This document shows, in pieces, positions 12,392 to 21,690 of a stretch of 27,880 nt of DNA (position 1 is its first letter; every line of letters starts with the position of its first letter). The position numbers and the translations under genes are program-made. The stretch comes from a virus: the IMG/VR virus record IMGVR_UViG_3300044911_003196, positions 1-27,880 of that record. One strand, given 5' to 3'. Below the pieces are notes generated by a model. The model made no database searches, was not told the DNA's origin, and saw only the letters and a program-made list of their open reading frames with translations.

Positions 12392-14571
12392 TTTATGCCT
12401 CCTTTGAACTTCTCGATATGTGACTCATACGACAAGTCTAATATGTGAGGGTGCAAATAGCCCTCAAAGCCGCGATATTGTGCCCGCTTGTTGCTTAATG
12501 CGTATTCCGTATGGTAAAGAATTTCGCCGTTTTGCCCGTGATTGAATTTGACCAGGCTGCCCACTATATCGGTCGTGTAATCAGCCAGGGGGTTATTTGC
12601 GTGGCAGGGGTCAACAAACGCCATGCCGACGCAAGGCCGGAAAACAGGGTCGTAGCTGTACCGATAAGCGGTGCCCTCGATAACCGTGTCTTTCACACTA
12701 TCAAGGATTTCCCGCCCCCATTGGCTCATAATGCCCTTATCATCCTCGCTGATCCACTGCGCATAATTGACGTACATCGTCCGATTGATACCGTCTATCG
12801 TGCTGCTGGTGCCGTTATAGTTGGCCGTTGTGACGTTGCCAACGGTCGTATCGGCCGGAACGGTGACAGTCAGTGCCGACGTGGAAACGGGCAACAAAAC
12901 GCGGATATTTGACGGCTGCCCGGTCACGTTCGCCCCGCCCGTGTTCAGGCTGGTTTGATCACCAAAAAACATCACCAGCGGCTTATCAAAGATGAGGGAT
13001 TGCGTTGACCGGTCGATCTGAAAACCACACATTGCATTTTGATAGGGCTCGTTTCCGCTGCTGGAATACTGGACCTGGGCAATGCCCGACTCAACAAAGC
13101 TAAGCGGTGTCCCGTCATTTTTCAGCCAGGGAATTTTCGTGGGAAAGGCCGGTTGAGCATATCGGCCTATCGGCTTACCTTCTGACGTATTCGCTGTAAT
13201 TAAATACCGCCGCCAGGTCTGTAATCCAGGCCAATTGCGGGCAACCATTGTAAAATTGTTGAAATTGGTATTCGGCAGGGGCTCGTTAAGCTGTAAATAA
13301 CTCTTGCCGTTGGCCGTTAGATTGGTATTTGACACCACTTGCCGATTCACAAGCTGCTGCCAGGTGCTATTGCTGGTGCGCGTGACGTAGAGAAAGCCCT
13401 GATAAGCCGAACTGTTTTGATTCCAGGCGTTATTGGCCCAAGTCAGGTTATTTTGTGATGGATCGACGTAGAGCCAATTTGGATCGGCCAAAACGGCATT
13501 GCCGGGATCGGCAATATAGGCTGGGTCCGATGAATTCGCCTCGTTGGCTGTGCGTGGACGCCGGCAAAGGGCTGTGCCGGTAACGGTCTGGCCTTCTGTT
13601 TTGGTCCAGACTGAGAGATTCCAAGCGGCTTTAGCGGCCGTGTTGTTAGCATACCAGGGCGAAACGGCGAAGTTTTCGACCAGATCACCGTTTTTCTTGT
13701 CAAGTAAAACCGGCTGAATATTCGGCCCGCCCTTGATTACAACCCTTGAGAATGAGTTGGAATAGTCGCGCCTGAGCTGGGGGGCTGGATCGTCGCCAAT
13801 AGTCAAAGTTTTGGTTTCAACCCGGCTGCGCGTGTCCGAAAATCGGATGATGCCCCAAGTCTGAGGGGCAGAATTAGGATTATTGGGGTCTGATGCTGAT
13901 TTTTCGTATTCAATCCACATCACATGATTCGGCGCTAAATTCTGCAGGACGCCCCTGATTGAATCGAAAAGGCTGTCGCCTTCAAACGTGACTGATTTTG
14001 TTGGCCGAAATGCCGACAAATAAGCGTCAGTTGTCAGGTCAGAAACGGTGCGAGAATCGATTGACCAGGTTGTTATTCCGTTGGCCGTTGTGGACGTGTA
14101 ACGCCCGAGCCTGTTGGCCTGAAGGCTGGCGCGGGTGTCCTCCTGCTCTAAAACAATGCGGATCATTTCGCCAAGCGTTTTTCCGGCATAGGTCGGGTCA
14201 TAATTGGTGTCGGTCACGCCCAAGTTAAAAGTGATTGTGCCTGTACCGTCAAAAGGGGAAACAACAGGAATGTCGTTACCGTGATACTCCCAGCCCTGGG
14301 CCTGATAGGCGTAGGTATAGCCCCGCGTTTCATCAAGTATTGGTTGACGGTCACGAATGCGGCCGGTAAAGACGATATTGCCGTTAATGGTCAGGTCAAC
14401 TTGTTTATTAGTCCATGAGGCATTAGCCGGCAAAACGGCTTCGTGAGCGAAGGTCAGGCGTGAAGGCGCGTTGCGTTCATACGTGGTGATTTCATTAATT
14501 GTCACCCGGTCATTAACCAGGCTAATTGTCTGCCCGTCAATTGACAAACTCATGTTGCTGATTAGCGGCAT
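12388..14571 (-). CDS. Tail hub / baseplate protein (probable)
   Basis: This 727-residue protein directly follows the tape measure gene by 9 bases. The N-terminal 120 residues ('VDLTINGNIVFTGRIRDRQPILDETRGYTYAYQAQGWEYH') have the beta-barrel pattern of phage hub domains of the gp27/GPD type. The middle is beta-rich with Asn and Thr, and the C-terminus again resembles hub domains (NHGQNGEILYHTEYALSNKRAQYRGFEGYLHPH). In siphoviruses the gene after the tape measure usually encodes the distal tail or hub protein that closes the tube. A precise name is not possible from sequence alone. Confidence 0.6.
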   Translation of the reverse strand: MPLISNMSLSIDGQTISLVNDRVTINEITTYERNAPSRLTFAHEAVLPANASWTNKQVDLTINGNIVFTGRIRDRQPILDETRGYTYAYQAQGWEYHGNDIPVVSPFDGTGTITFNLGVTDTNYDPTYAGKTLGEMIRIVLEQEDTRASLQANRLGRYTSTTANGITTWSIDSRTVSDLTTDAYLSAFRPTKSVTFEGDSLFDSIRGVLQNLAPNHVMWIEYEKSASDPNNPNSAPQTWGIIRFSDTRSRVETKTLTIGDDPAPQLRRDYSNSFSRVVIKGGPNIQPVLLDKKNGDLVENFAVSPWYANNTAAKAAWNLSVWTKTEGQTVTGTALCRRPRTANEANSSDPAYIADPGNAVLADPNWLYVDPSQNNLTWANNAWNQNSSAYQGFLYVTRTSNSTWQQLVNRQVVSNTNLTANGKSYLQLNEPLPNTNFNNFTMVARNWPGLQTWRRYLITANTSEGKPIGRYAQPAFPTKIPWLKNDGTPLSFVESGIAQVQYSSSGNEPYQNAMCGFQIDRSTQSLIFDKPLVMFFGDQTSLNTGGANVTGQPSNIRVLLPVSTSALTVTVPADTTVGNVTTANYNGTSSTIDGINRTMYVNYAQWISEDDKGIMSQWGREILDSVKDTVIEGTAYRYSYDPVFRPCVGMAFVDPCHANNPLADYTTDIVGSLVKFNHGQNGEILYHTEYALSNKRAQYRGFEGYLHPHILDLSYESHIEKFKGGIK

Positions 14572-14580
14572 TGTTTACCC

Positions 14581-16242
14581 TTATCGGCTCATCCGTCGCT
14601 GCATTTGCGGCCGAGCTGGCGCTCTCATGTCGCCATTGCCCATCATTTCAAGCTGTTGCCGTACTTGATTGTTTCGGGCTTCTCTTTCTTGTGATGCTAT
14701 CGCCTGACGCTGCATGATCGCTATTGCCGCCGCAAAACCTTCTGAGACGGAATCGACTTCGCGGCCGAGCTGGCCTGCGAGCTGCTGAAATGATTCCTCG
14801 CCGCCTTTGAGCGATTGCATCGCCGCTTCTTCCGCTTCGCCGCGTCCCATGCCGCCCTGCATGAGGGCTTGCGTCATGGTGTTAATGTCGCGTTGTTCAA
14901 GTTGCTGCAAACCGCGTTTTGAGCCAAAACGGCCAAGCTGTGTGCGTCTGACAAGGGCGGCCTGAAGTGGATCAAATTGCCCTAGTAATTGATTGCGAAT
15001 AGCGGCCTGCTGTGTCAGGTCTGCTTCGTTGGCCTTTTCAGCTTCCGCCCGCTGTTTAATCGCTTCCTGATTTTGTGCGTTTTCAATATTCTGACGATTC
15101 GGCCCAATTGCTGCCATTTTATCCGCAAATGCTTTTGATTTTGCGGTGGCGCCTTTCACGCCCTTGATCGATTCGTCAACTTCTCTGTTTAACTCTTCTT
15201 CTGATCGTGTGAATTGAAATTGCTCTCGTGCGGCCTGGGCTGCGCCCGGATTAACTCGCGAAAACTCTTCGAAGAGCTTTTCAAACTCTTGTGGAGTCGT
15301 TGCCTGGGCCATGCCGCCGATTAACGCCTCAACTTCCGCCTCTGCCTGTTTTCTTAATTCTCGGTCAACCAAGGGCAGGTATTTTTGTCGATTCTTTTTA
15401 AGGATAATTTTACGGGCTTCCTCGATTGGCATTTGGTTTCCAACTTCGCCAATTCCGTTCACAGTGCCCAGCGACATATCCAAAACTTCCTGGTCAAATT
15501 TTCCGTCAAACTTGCTTGCAAAATCCGCGAGCATTTCATCATTAATTCCCTCTCTCAACTGCCCAAAACGATTGCGTATCGACGCGTCCTGAACGCCTTT
15601 TGCAAAACCGGGCTGCACGATGGCCTCATCGTAAGCCTGTTTCATCTTCTCGACATTCTCTTTTGCCAAAATGCCAGGGTCTTTTGCCTGTTCTTCTGCG
15701 GCCTTTTCTGCTGCCCGCTGCTTATTTAATGCGTCCTCCTTTGCCTTCAAATCTTCGGTTGCCGCAATCAATTTCAAATAATCTTCGTAACGGATGTTGT
15801 CACGCTTTGATAGCTCGTCAACTGTCTTTTTCTGTCGCTCAAGGGCGGCCTCTTCAGCCTTGATTGCGTCTGTCAGTTCACCCAGGGCAAGTTTTACCTT
15901 GTTCGTCCATTCAAACCATTCTGGATGCCGCTGTGTTAATTGACCGATAGCAACGGCCGCAATACCGGCAACGCCTGCCATGCCAGCACCAAGGCCCAAA
16001 GCCTGTACTACTTGCGGGATATTGTTCATAATCCCGCGCATGCCGTATTGCAGGTCATCAACGGCATAGGCCAGCGTCAATAAGCCCTGGCCGCCCGCCA
16101 TTTTTGAGCCGGCTGCCTGGCCTGATGCCGTGCCTACGCTTCCGATCTGCTGGTTTAAGTCTCTCAGCTCTTTGGTAGCTTTTGAGACGTTATCGACGCC
16201 CAGCACATCAAGCACCAGGCGTATCTTTTCTTCGCTTGTCAT
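14581..16242 (-). CDS. Tail tape measure protein
   Basis: This 553-residue protein is Ala-, Gln- and Glu-rich. A short N-terminal domain of tape-measure type ('VLGVDNVSKATKELRDLNQQIG') is followed by a Gly/Ala hydrophobic stretch (about 60-105, LGLGAGMAGVAGIAAVAIG) and long charged helices to the end. This composition and its place after the tail tube identify it. Tape measure length sets tail length at roughly 0.15 nm per residue, implying a short siphovirus tail of about 80 nm if all of it is helical. No peptidase or lysozyme motif is seen. It is followed by the hub gene. Confidence 0.7.
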   Translation of the reverse strand: MTSEEKIRLVLDVLGVDNVSKATKELRDLNQQIGSVGTASGQAAGSKMAGGQGLLTLAYAVDDLQYGMRGIMNNIPQVVQALGLGAGMAGVAGIAAVAIGQLTQRHPEWFEWTNKVKLALGELTDAIKAEEAALERQKKTVDELSKRDNIRYEDYLKLIAATEDLKAKEDALNKQRAAEKAAEEQAKDPGILAKENVEKMKQAYDEAIVQPGFAKGVQDASIRNRFGQLREGINDEMLADFASKFDGKFDQEVLDMSLGTVNGIGEVGNQMPIEEARKIILKKNRQKYLPLVDRELRKQAEAEVEALIGGMAQATTPQEFEKLFEEFSRVNPGAAQAAREQFQFTRSEEELNREVDESIKGVKGATAKSKAFADKMAAIGPNRQNIENAQNQEAIKQRAEAEKANEADLTQQAAIRNQLLGQFDPLQAALVRRTQLGRFGSKRGLQQLEQRDINTMTQALMQGGMGRGEAEEAAMQSLKGGEESFQQLAGQLGREVDSVSEGFAAAIAIMQRQAIASQEREARNNQVRQQLEMMGNGDMRAPARPQMQRRMSR

Positions 16243-16261
16243 TTCAGCTTATGCCCTAAAA

Positions 16262-17206
16262 TTAGGCGGCCGGATTGGTAATTGAGCAAGTCACATCAAG
16301 ATTCGTACAATCATAGTACGGCTTGAGTGAACCGCTCTGCATGAAATCACCGCCAGGCGGCCGGCTGGTCGAAAGCTGATTCCAGACGACATTGAAAAGG
16401 TTAAATGTCACCTTTTTATTTGCTGCATAGGTGAATTCAAGTTTGTTATTCGTGGCATATTGAGCCGATGCAAACGATGTCAAAATGCTCATCATCTTAC
16501 TGGTGTAAGCATGAGTATCAAGGTCCATTTGTACTGAAAGCGATGGATTCCAGCCGTAGTAGGCGATTCTGTCGGCATACTGATTTGCATGGAAAATCGG
16601 GTTCGTATTATGCTGAATCTGAATGCTCGCGCTTCGCATCACGCTCTTTAAGCTGGTGTTATTCAAGAGCAAATCTGTTCCGCTCCAAAGATAAACGGAT
16701 GTCGGAAAGTCGTTACAGGCCGGCGCTGTCAGTGAAACGCCCGTATCGGTCCATTGACTGCCCACAAGGTTTAATTGCATTGTCACCGGGGCCTGTGCCG
16801 CTGCATTTGAGCCGCTGAGCGTTACGCCCGTAAATTTGACGCCCGAAAACCGTTCGACTCGAAACACGCCGGCATTCGACGCATAACTGCGGTAAATCGT
16901 GTAGCTTGGCAGGTCTGGAATGCCGTTTGTCACTGTTGGCTCAAAAACGGCTGTTTTCCAGAAATTCGCCTGCTCATGATAAAGCTGCGTGGTGAATTGG
17001 CCGGCAACGGTGTACTGAGAGGCCCCGGTATTAATATCGACCACTCCCCGCGATGGCCTGGCCCCTCGAATGGTGAATAGTTGCGGGCTAGCGTCTAACG
17101 TGGCGTCGCTTTCCGCCATTTCCAGCCAGATTACATCGGCCGCGGCCGGGCTTGCCGCTGGTGTGTTGTAAACGGCCTCTTTTACGATTTTGATGTACTG
17201 ACGCAT
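16262..17206 (-). CDS. Major tail tube protein (probable)
   Basis: This 314-residue protein is beta-rich, with many Thr, Ser, Asn and aromatic residues, few charges and no signal peptide, which is typical of tube proteins. It lies between the tail terminator-like gene and the tape measure gene, the usual slot for the tube protein. Two halves of similar beta character (1-150 and 151-314) suggest two barrel domains, as in some single-ring tail tubes. I see no diagnostic motif, so position carries the call. Confidence 0.65.
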   Translation of the reverse strand: MRQYIKIVKEAVYNTPAASPAAADVIWLEMAESDATLDASPQLFTIRGARPSRGVVDINTGASQYTVAGQFTTQLYHEQANFWKTAVFEPTVTNGIPDLPSYTIYRSYASNAGVFRVERFSGVKFTGVTLSGSNAAAQAPVTMQLNLVGSQWTDTGVSLTAPACNDFPTSVYLWSGTDLLLNNTSLKSVMRSASIQIQHNTNPIFHANQYADRIAYYGWNPSLSVQMDLDTHAYTSKMMSILTSFASAQYATNNKLEFTYAANKKVTFNLFNVVWNQLSTSRPPGGDFMQSGSLKPYYDCTNLDVTCSITNPAA

Positions 17207-17212
17207 GTTCTC

Positions 17213-17695
17213 TTAGCACCTCGAAGGCTTGATTTTGATAGACACCTGCACGATTGCCGTACCGCCCAGCGCGTTAAACGCTGGCATCGGAACGACGTTA
17301 AAACCCTGTTGAATAAACGCCGGCTCGCTCAACAAAACGGCCCGCCCGGTTGCTGCTATCGGGTCCCTGAGCCAACTAATATCACCATAAGGATCAATAG
17401 CCGATTCCAGAGCCCCGTAGAAGTTCAAAATATCGCGATGATCCGTGCCTGGAAGCATGTAATCAAAGCCAATTTGCACGATTGCCGCGTGTGTGCTGGG
17501 TGTTGCTGTCGCGATTCCGCCAGGCTTGCAGCCTATGACCATCATTGGCATTTTTGCCGCTGATTCAGGCGTCAAATCAAACGGTACGCCCTCAAATGTT
17601 TTGATTACCCGACTGATCACAGGATCGAATTTAACGCGGTTATAAATGGCCTCGAATGCTATCGCTCGCGGGTCAATCGGTAAGTTTAGCGCCAT
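17213..17695 (-). CDS. Tail terminator / minor tail protein (probable)
   Basis: This 160-residue protein has a helix at the start (RAIAFEAIYNRVKFDPVI), then alternating strands and helices ('MMVIGCKPGGIATATPSTHAAIVQIGFDYM...ILNFYGALESAI'). This matches the alpha/beta layout of phage tail terminators (lambda gpU-like), which cap the tube and join it to the head. It sits directly upstream of the tube gene and overlaps the preceding stop by 1 base (TGATG). The identification is by fold pattern and position. Confidence 0.55.
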   Translation of the reverse strand: MALNLPIDPRAIAFEAIYNRVKFDPVISRVIKTFEGVPFDLTPESAAKMPMMVIGCKPGGIATATPSTHAAIVQIGFDYMLPGTDHRDILNFYGALESAIDPYGDISWLRDPIAATGRAVLLSEPAFIQQGFNVVPMPAFNALGGTAIVQVSIKIKPSRC

Positions 17696-18456
17696 CAGCT
17701 TCGCTTTCTTCTCACAAATTTCGGATTATGCCCAGCGCCTTGAGGACCCCAATACATCGGATCAACAATCGTCATCAACATTTTGATCCAGGCGTTTAGC
17801 TCTTTTGTGGCCTGAGTCTTTCCCCACTGCCTGAGCCCGACAAGATTCCGTTTTGGCAGGTCAACCAGGTAAAACGACTGATTAAAGCCTGTTTTGCCGA
17901 CATTATCTTTTTCAATCGCTATGGTAGTCCCGTGAAAATGGGCTGCTATGAAGGGAATGCCCTTTTTACTGACAATATCATCCCAGCCGCCCTCGACTCC
18001 GATTCGATTCATCCCGGTTAAGATATTGATTCGGTAATTACTGATAACCCGGCTGGCCGGCCCTCGTGGCGCCAATGGCGGCCCGGTCATTTTCTTGTAT
18101 TGAGACGTTTTCAGGTTGTCAGATGGGTTAGGCTTAAAGCCTTGACCGCTTCCGCCAAGACTTGCAAAGTGAAATAATCCGCCCGCTTCGTAGTTGTTAA
18201 ACGCTTCACCTTGAGCATTAAAGAATAAATCCCCGGCCCTGCCTGGCCCTGTTTGACTGAGCGAAAGCCGGTATTTTGTCGGCTGCATGGGGTTGCCGTC
18301 ACCGTCAATCCCCATCATTACCCCGCGCCGGTTGTCCTCAATCAATACCTTTGCCCAGGCATCAACCAAGGGACCGACATAATTGTTAATTGTTTCAAGC
18401 CGAAACATGCCCTCGTAAGTCTGTTCAAAACTGCCATCGGCAGAGGCTTTGATCAC
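17695..18456 (-). CDS. Tail-completion / virion morphogenesis-like protein 1
   Basis: This is a 253-residue protein. The C-terminal half has a histidine (AHFHGTTIAIEKDN), then LPKRNLVGLRQWGKTQATKEL. This resembles the 'P.R...G(L/I)' signature followed by a helix that ends gpS/gpG-type phage virion morphogenesis proteins. Such proteins finish the head-tail joint. The following gene product (tail terminator) and the tandem partner upstream agree with this. It shares an ATGA overlap upstream. The similarity is by eye and moderate. Confidence 0.5.
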   Translation of the reverse strand: MIKASADGSFEQTYEGMFRLETINNYVGPLVDAWAKVLIEDNRRGVMMGIDGDGNPMQPTKYRLSLSQTGPGRAGDLFFNAQGEAFNNYEAGGLFHFASLGGSGQGFKPNPSDNLKTSQYKKMTGPPLAPRGPASRVISNYRINILTGMNRIGVEGGWDDIVSKKGIPFIAAHFHGTTIAIEKDNVGKTGFNQSFYLVDLPKRNLVGLRQWGKTQATKELNAWIKMLMTIVDPMYWGPQGAGHNPKFVRRKRS

Positions 18457-19229
18457 TTGGCAAAATTCCAGTTCTTAAAATCGACTTTCACAGTAATTCC
18501 TGTGTCTCTTAATCCTGGCGTGCCGGTTGCGGTGTTTCTTACGCGGCTCTTGCTGGTGTTTCTGAATACATTGACACCCGCCGCCAAGAAATCTTCCACG
18601 TCCCATTGTTCGACCGGCTTCACCGGCTTGCCGGTTTTCTTGTCCGTGCCTGAATCGAAAGGCAGCTCGATACCAAGCCCCTGATTTTCCATAATCGGAC
18701 TGATTTTCTTGTTAGGCATTGTTCCGCGTCTCCAGTGGCTAAGGGCTTCACGCTTGATTTGCTGTATGCCGGCTGGCGAGATGCCGAAAACGTCACGTTT
18801 TGGCAGCTTGCCAACCACCCGCCCGCCGCGCCTGATACAAGCGCCGCGCCGGTGCATATCAAGTATTTTAGCCCATCCGGATTGCCAATAGAACAAAATG
18901 CCAAGGCTGGTGATTGTATATTTCAACAGTCGCCTTGTTCTCGATAGCGCCCGGTGCGGCATTAACGGCTCGCCGTCCACCCGCTTACCGGTGCGTCGGA
19001 ATCTGACTTTTCGATACCGGACCGGCTTCAGTTTTCGGCCGTGCCGATCAAGCCCCTTTTGCAGCTCGCTTTGTTTCACCTTTTCGGCAATAATTCCGGC
19101 CACTTCGTAAAACCGCCGTTTTTCGCCCTCAGAGGCTTCTCGCCATTCCCGGCCCTCAGGCTCAATATCTTTAACCAGAAACGTAAGGGGGTACGTTCCT
19201 GGCGGCTCTACGATGGTGCAATCGATCAT
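18453..19229 (-). CDS. Tail-completion / virion morphogenesis-like protein 2
   Basis: This is a 258-residue, very basic protein. The central portion matches the gpS/gpG-like plan: a helical, basic region ending 'GWAKILDMHRRGACIR', followed by KLPKRDVFGISPAGIQQIKREAL, the 'P.R...G(I/L)S' turn and helix. It carries a C-terminal extension of about 90 residues. The tandem neighbour shows a similar signature, so the pair may be old paralogs or act at different steps of head-tail joining. ATGA overlaps on both sides indicate coupled translation. Confidence 0.5.
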   Translation of the reverse strand: MIDCTIVEPPGTYPLTFLVKDIEPEGREWREASEGEKRRFYEVAGIIAEKVKQSELQKGLDRHGRKLKPVRYRKVRFRRTGKRVDGEPLMPHRALSRTRRLLKYTITSLGILFYWQSGWAKILDMHRRGACIRRGGRVVGKLPKRDVFGISPAGIQQIKREALSHWRRGTMPNKKISPIMENQGLGIELPFDSGTDKKTGKPVKPVEQWDVEDFLAAGVNVFRNTSKSRVRNTATGTPGLRDTGITVKVDFKNWNFAK

Positions 19230-21685
19230 GGTTGTTTTTTGCTAAATAATTTCAACAATCTGATAGCACGTTCAACCGATCCGCGACGCATACCAGATTG
19301 ATCGTTGGATAGCCACAATTCTTTTGTTTTGTTGCGGCCTTGTAGTTCGTAGGTTCGATCAATTTTATTTCGGTTTTGCAGTGATTGTGATTGAGTTTCG
19401 TAAATACCTTTTTCCGTGATTTTGTAGTTTGTGCCTGCTCCGTCGTAACTACCTTTTAGAAACTCTCGTTTAAGTTTGTATTTCGGGTCAGTATCGGTGA
19501 TTTTTGCTATGTAGCCCTTTTTGGGCCCGCCCATTGATGATGGCAACTGTAAATCAGCGGCATAAGCTGAACGGACAGTAAAGCCAGATGCTGTTTTGGC
19601 TGGCTTTATAATATCTTTAAGAGCTTTACCCGCTTCGATTATCTTATAAGCAGTGCTTTTTAGTATTTTGTCTTTTTCGTTGAATTGTTTACGGGCTTTG
19701 ATTGATGCATCATAAACATCATGTGCATAGCTTGGGCCTAATGGGTTAGAACCTGGTGTGCCCTTATTTTTAAAAGTTCTTTTGGCAAGAACAATAGCCG
19801 ATCTAGCTTCCTTAGGTAATGTCAGCAGGAATCTTGCATCTTGCTTTCTCTCCTCCGTCCCTCTCCCCGGCGCAAGCTGCCCGCCGCGCGAGAATTTAGG
19901 CGGCTTGCCCGCTTTTTTGATCGGAACAATAAATGAGGGTAAATCGGACTTGCTTTTGACAGTCTTTTTGCCCTGCATTGCTACTTTTAACTGTTGTAGA
20001 TGATTGTTATTCTCGCCCCGGAAAGATTCAGGCTTAGAGATATAACTGCTTTGTGGGACTTTTGCCGTATTCAGTATGCGCAATTGCTTGAGAGCGGCGG
20101 ACGCTGAGCCTCGCAGCATCTTAACTCGTTCAACCAATGCCTCGGCCTGTGTTTTTGTGCCCCCTCTTGTTAAAGCACTTACCCAGGTACTTTTATTTAC
20201 GCTGGCCTGGCTTAGCTTGCCTGTAGGGGTTAAAAGCTCTTTTGCCTTTAACTGCGAATCTGTAAGCTTTTGTTCGATGCTTCCTCTAACATGTGCCGAT
20301 TGTTCAATAATCTTTTTAGCATTACCAAGCGGCCCAAAGTTGGTAACGTCTCTTGGGTTGTTGGCCGTATAACCCCAGCTTCTACGGACTAAAGCATTTT
20401 CCCGAATGATACTGGCAAGCCCGCGACCAATAGGCCCTTGAGAACGCAGAGATAGCAGCATTTCGGCCGCTTGCTTTCTTGTTGCTCTGCCTTCTGGTGA
20501 TGTTCTCGTATTATTACGCGATTCCCTTAACCGTCTTGCTTTCCAGTATCTTGCGTCGGGATTGCTTTGTACTCCCGCCTCTTTTGCTCTTCTGTAACGA
20601 TCTGCCCTGGCTTCTTCGAGAGTTCTTACAGGTGGTGGTGGGGTTGCCGGCTTATTCTTCTCTTTCATCCGCAAGCCGATAAGCTCGCGATTACCGGCCG
20701 CGCTCGCCCTTGCCACGCCATAACCGGGCTTGGATCGAACGGATTGAACCAATGCAGCAGCCCGCGAAAGCGGAGCAGGGGCAGCAGCCGGCTTTTGTAA
20801 ATCTTTTCTAAGCTGATTATAAGTGTCTCTAAATAAAGGATATTGTTCTTTAGGTATATCCATCAGGTAATGATGTCCAATTGTGCCTGTTTCGGGAAAA
20901 TACACAATACGGCCTTTTTCAACGCCCTTTACAAAAAATCTGTTAGGGTGCTTTCTCCATTGAGTAATATTGCCGCTTTCCATTGCCGTTTTAATTGCTG
21001 GTGGCAACTCAAGAGAATTAACATTGTCAATTAAATTTTTCTCTCGTTCTATTGCTCGTTTTGTTTTCTCAATTCCTGTCTTGCTTGATCTTATGCTATC
21101 GCTTTGACGCTCCCAGCGGGCCATGGTTGAAGGGCCGTTTCTTTTGTCGTTTAACGGCTGCCCGTTTGCGCTGCGAACATCCGCAAAATGCTCGTCAAAC
21201 CGTCTATTAAGATCGGCTTCTTTCTTAGTAAGTGACCCCTGCAATATCGCTAGTCTTTTTGATCCTGCATTTTCAGTTGTAGCTGAAACTACAGGCGCAG
21301 CCGGCTTTTGCTGTGCCGCTGTGGCCCCGGCTTGCTTCTCTTTCCGCTGTGCCAGCAGTGTTTTCAATCGCTCTTGCCGGCTCTTTTGCGTAATCAAGCC
21401 TTGATCAAATCGCTGTTGCAACCGCCCCTTGAGTGCGGCCGCGCCTTGATCCGAAAGGTTATAGCCCATGCGTGCCCGGTCGTCAGCCTGTTTCGCTGTC
21501 CGATTCATGGCCCGACATTTCGCCAGGGTGGAATACGTCTGAGGGTCAAGCGGTTCCTTGCCACGAATCGACAATTGCCAGTTCGAAGCGGCCTGAGAAC
21601 AGGCGGAATTGCCCGTTTTTGATCGGCTTGAAGGTTTTACCGGCTTCTTTGGTGCTGATGCTTTCTTGGGTGCTTTGGCCGCCAT
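19226..21685 (-). CDS. Large basic virion-associated protein, paralog B
   Basis: This 819-residue protein is strongly basic. A Lys/Pro/Ala tail (1-20) is followed by a module (21-117) about two thirds identical to residues 22-117 of the next gene upstream, beginning RSKTGN.ACS.AASNWQL and ending RFDQGLITQKSR. The rest differs from the paralog. A region near 270-300 ('GTIGHHYLMDIPKEQYPLFRDTYNQL') resembles none I can name, and the middle is coiled and Arg/Ala-rich. It lies between the connector and tail-completion genes, where proteins packaged in the head or injected with DNA are often coded. A ribosome-binding site GGAGA precedes the ATG. Confidence 0.6.
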   Translation of the reverse strand: MAAKAPKKASAPKKPVKPSSRSKTGNSACSQAASNWQLSIRGKEPLDPQTYSTLAKCRAMNRTAKQADDRARMGYNLSDQGAAALKGRLQQRFDQGLITQKSRQERLKTLLAQRKEKQAGATAAQQKPAAPVVSATTENAGSKRLAILQGSLTKKEADLNRRFDEHFADVRSANGQPLNDKRNGPSTMARWERQSDSIRSSKTGIEKTKRAIEREKNLIDNVNSLELPPAIKTAMESGNITQWRKHPNRFFVKGVEKGRIVYFPETGTIGHHYLMDIPKEQYPLFRDTYNQLRKDLQKPAAAPAPLSRAAALVQSVRSKPGYGVARASAAGNRELIGLRMKEKNKPATPPPPVRTLEEARADRYRRAKEAGVQSNPDARYWKARRLRESRNNTRTSPEGRATRKQAAEMLLSLRSQGPIGRGLASIIRENALVRRSWGYTANNPRDVTNFGPLGNAKKIIEQSAHVRGSIEQKLTDSQLKAKELLTPTGKLSQASVNKSTWVSALTRGGTKTQAEALVERVKMLRGSASAALKQLRILNTAKVPQSSYISKPESFRGENNNHLQQLKVAMQGKKTVKSKSDLPSFIVPIKKAGKPPKFSRGGQLAPGRGTEERKQDARFLLTLPKEARSAIVLAKRTFKNKGTPGSNPLGPSYAHDVYDASIKARKQFNEKDKILKSTAYKIIEAGKALKDIIKPAKTASGFTVRSAYAADLQLPSSMGGPKKGYIAKITDTDPKYKLKREFLKGSYDGAGTNYKITEKGIYETQSQSLQNRNKIDRTYELQGRNKTKELWLSNDQSGMRRGSVERAIRLLKLFSKKQP

Positions 21686-21690
21686 CGTCT

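Noticed and set aside
11508-14571. Possible diversity-generating retroelement at the tail-tip genes
   Set aside because: No reverse transcriptase frame and no template/variable repeat pair were seen in the window.
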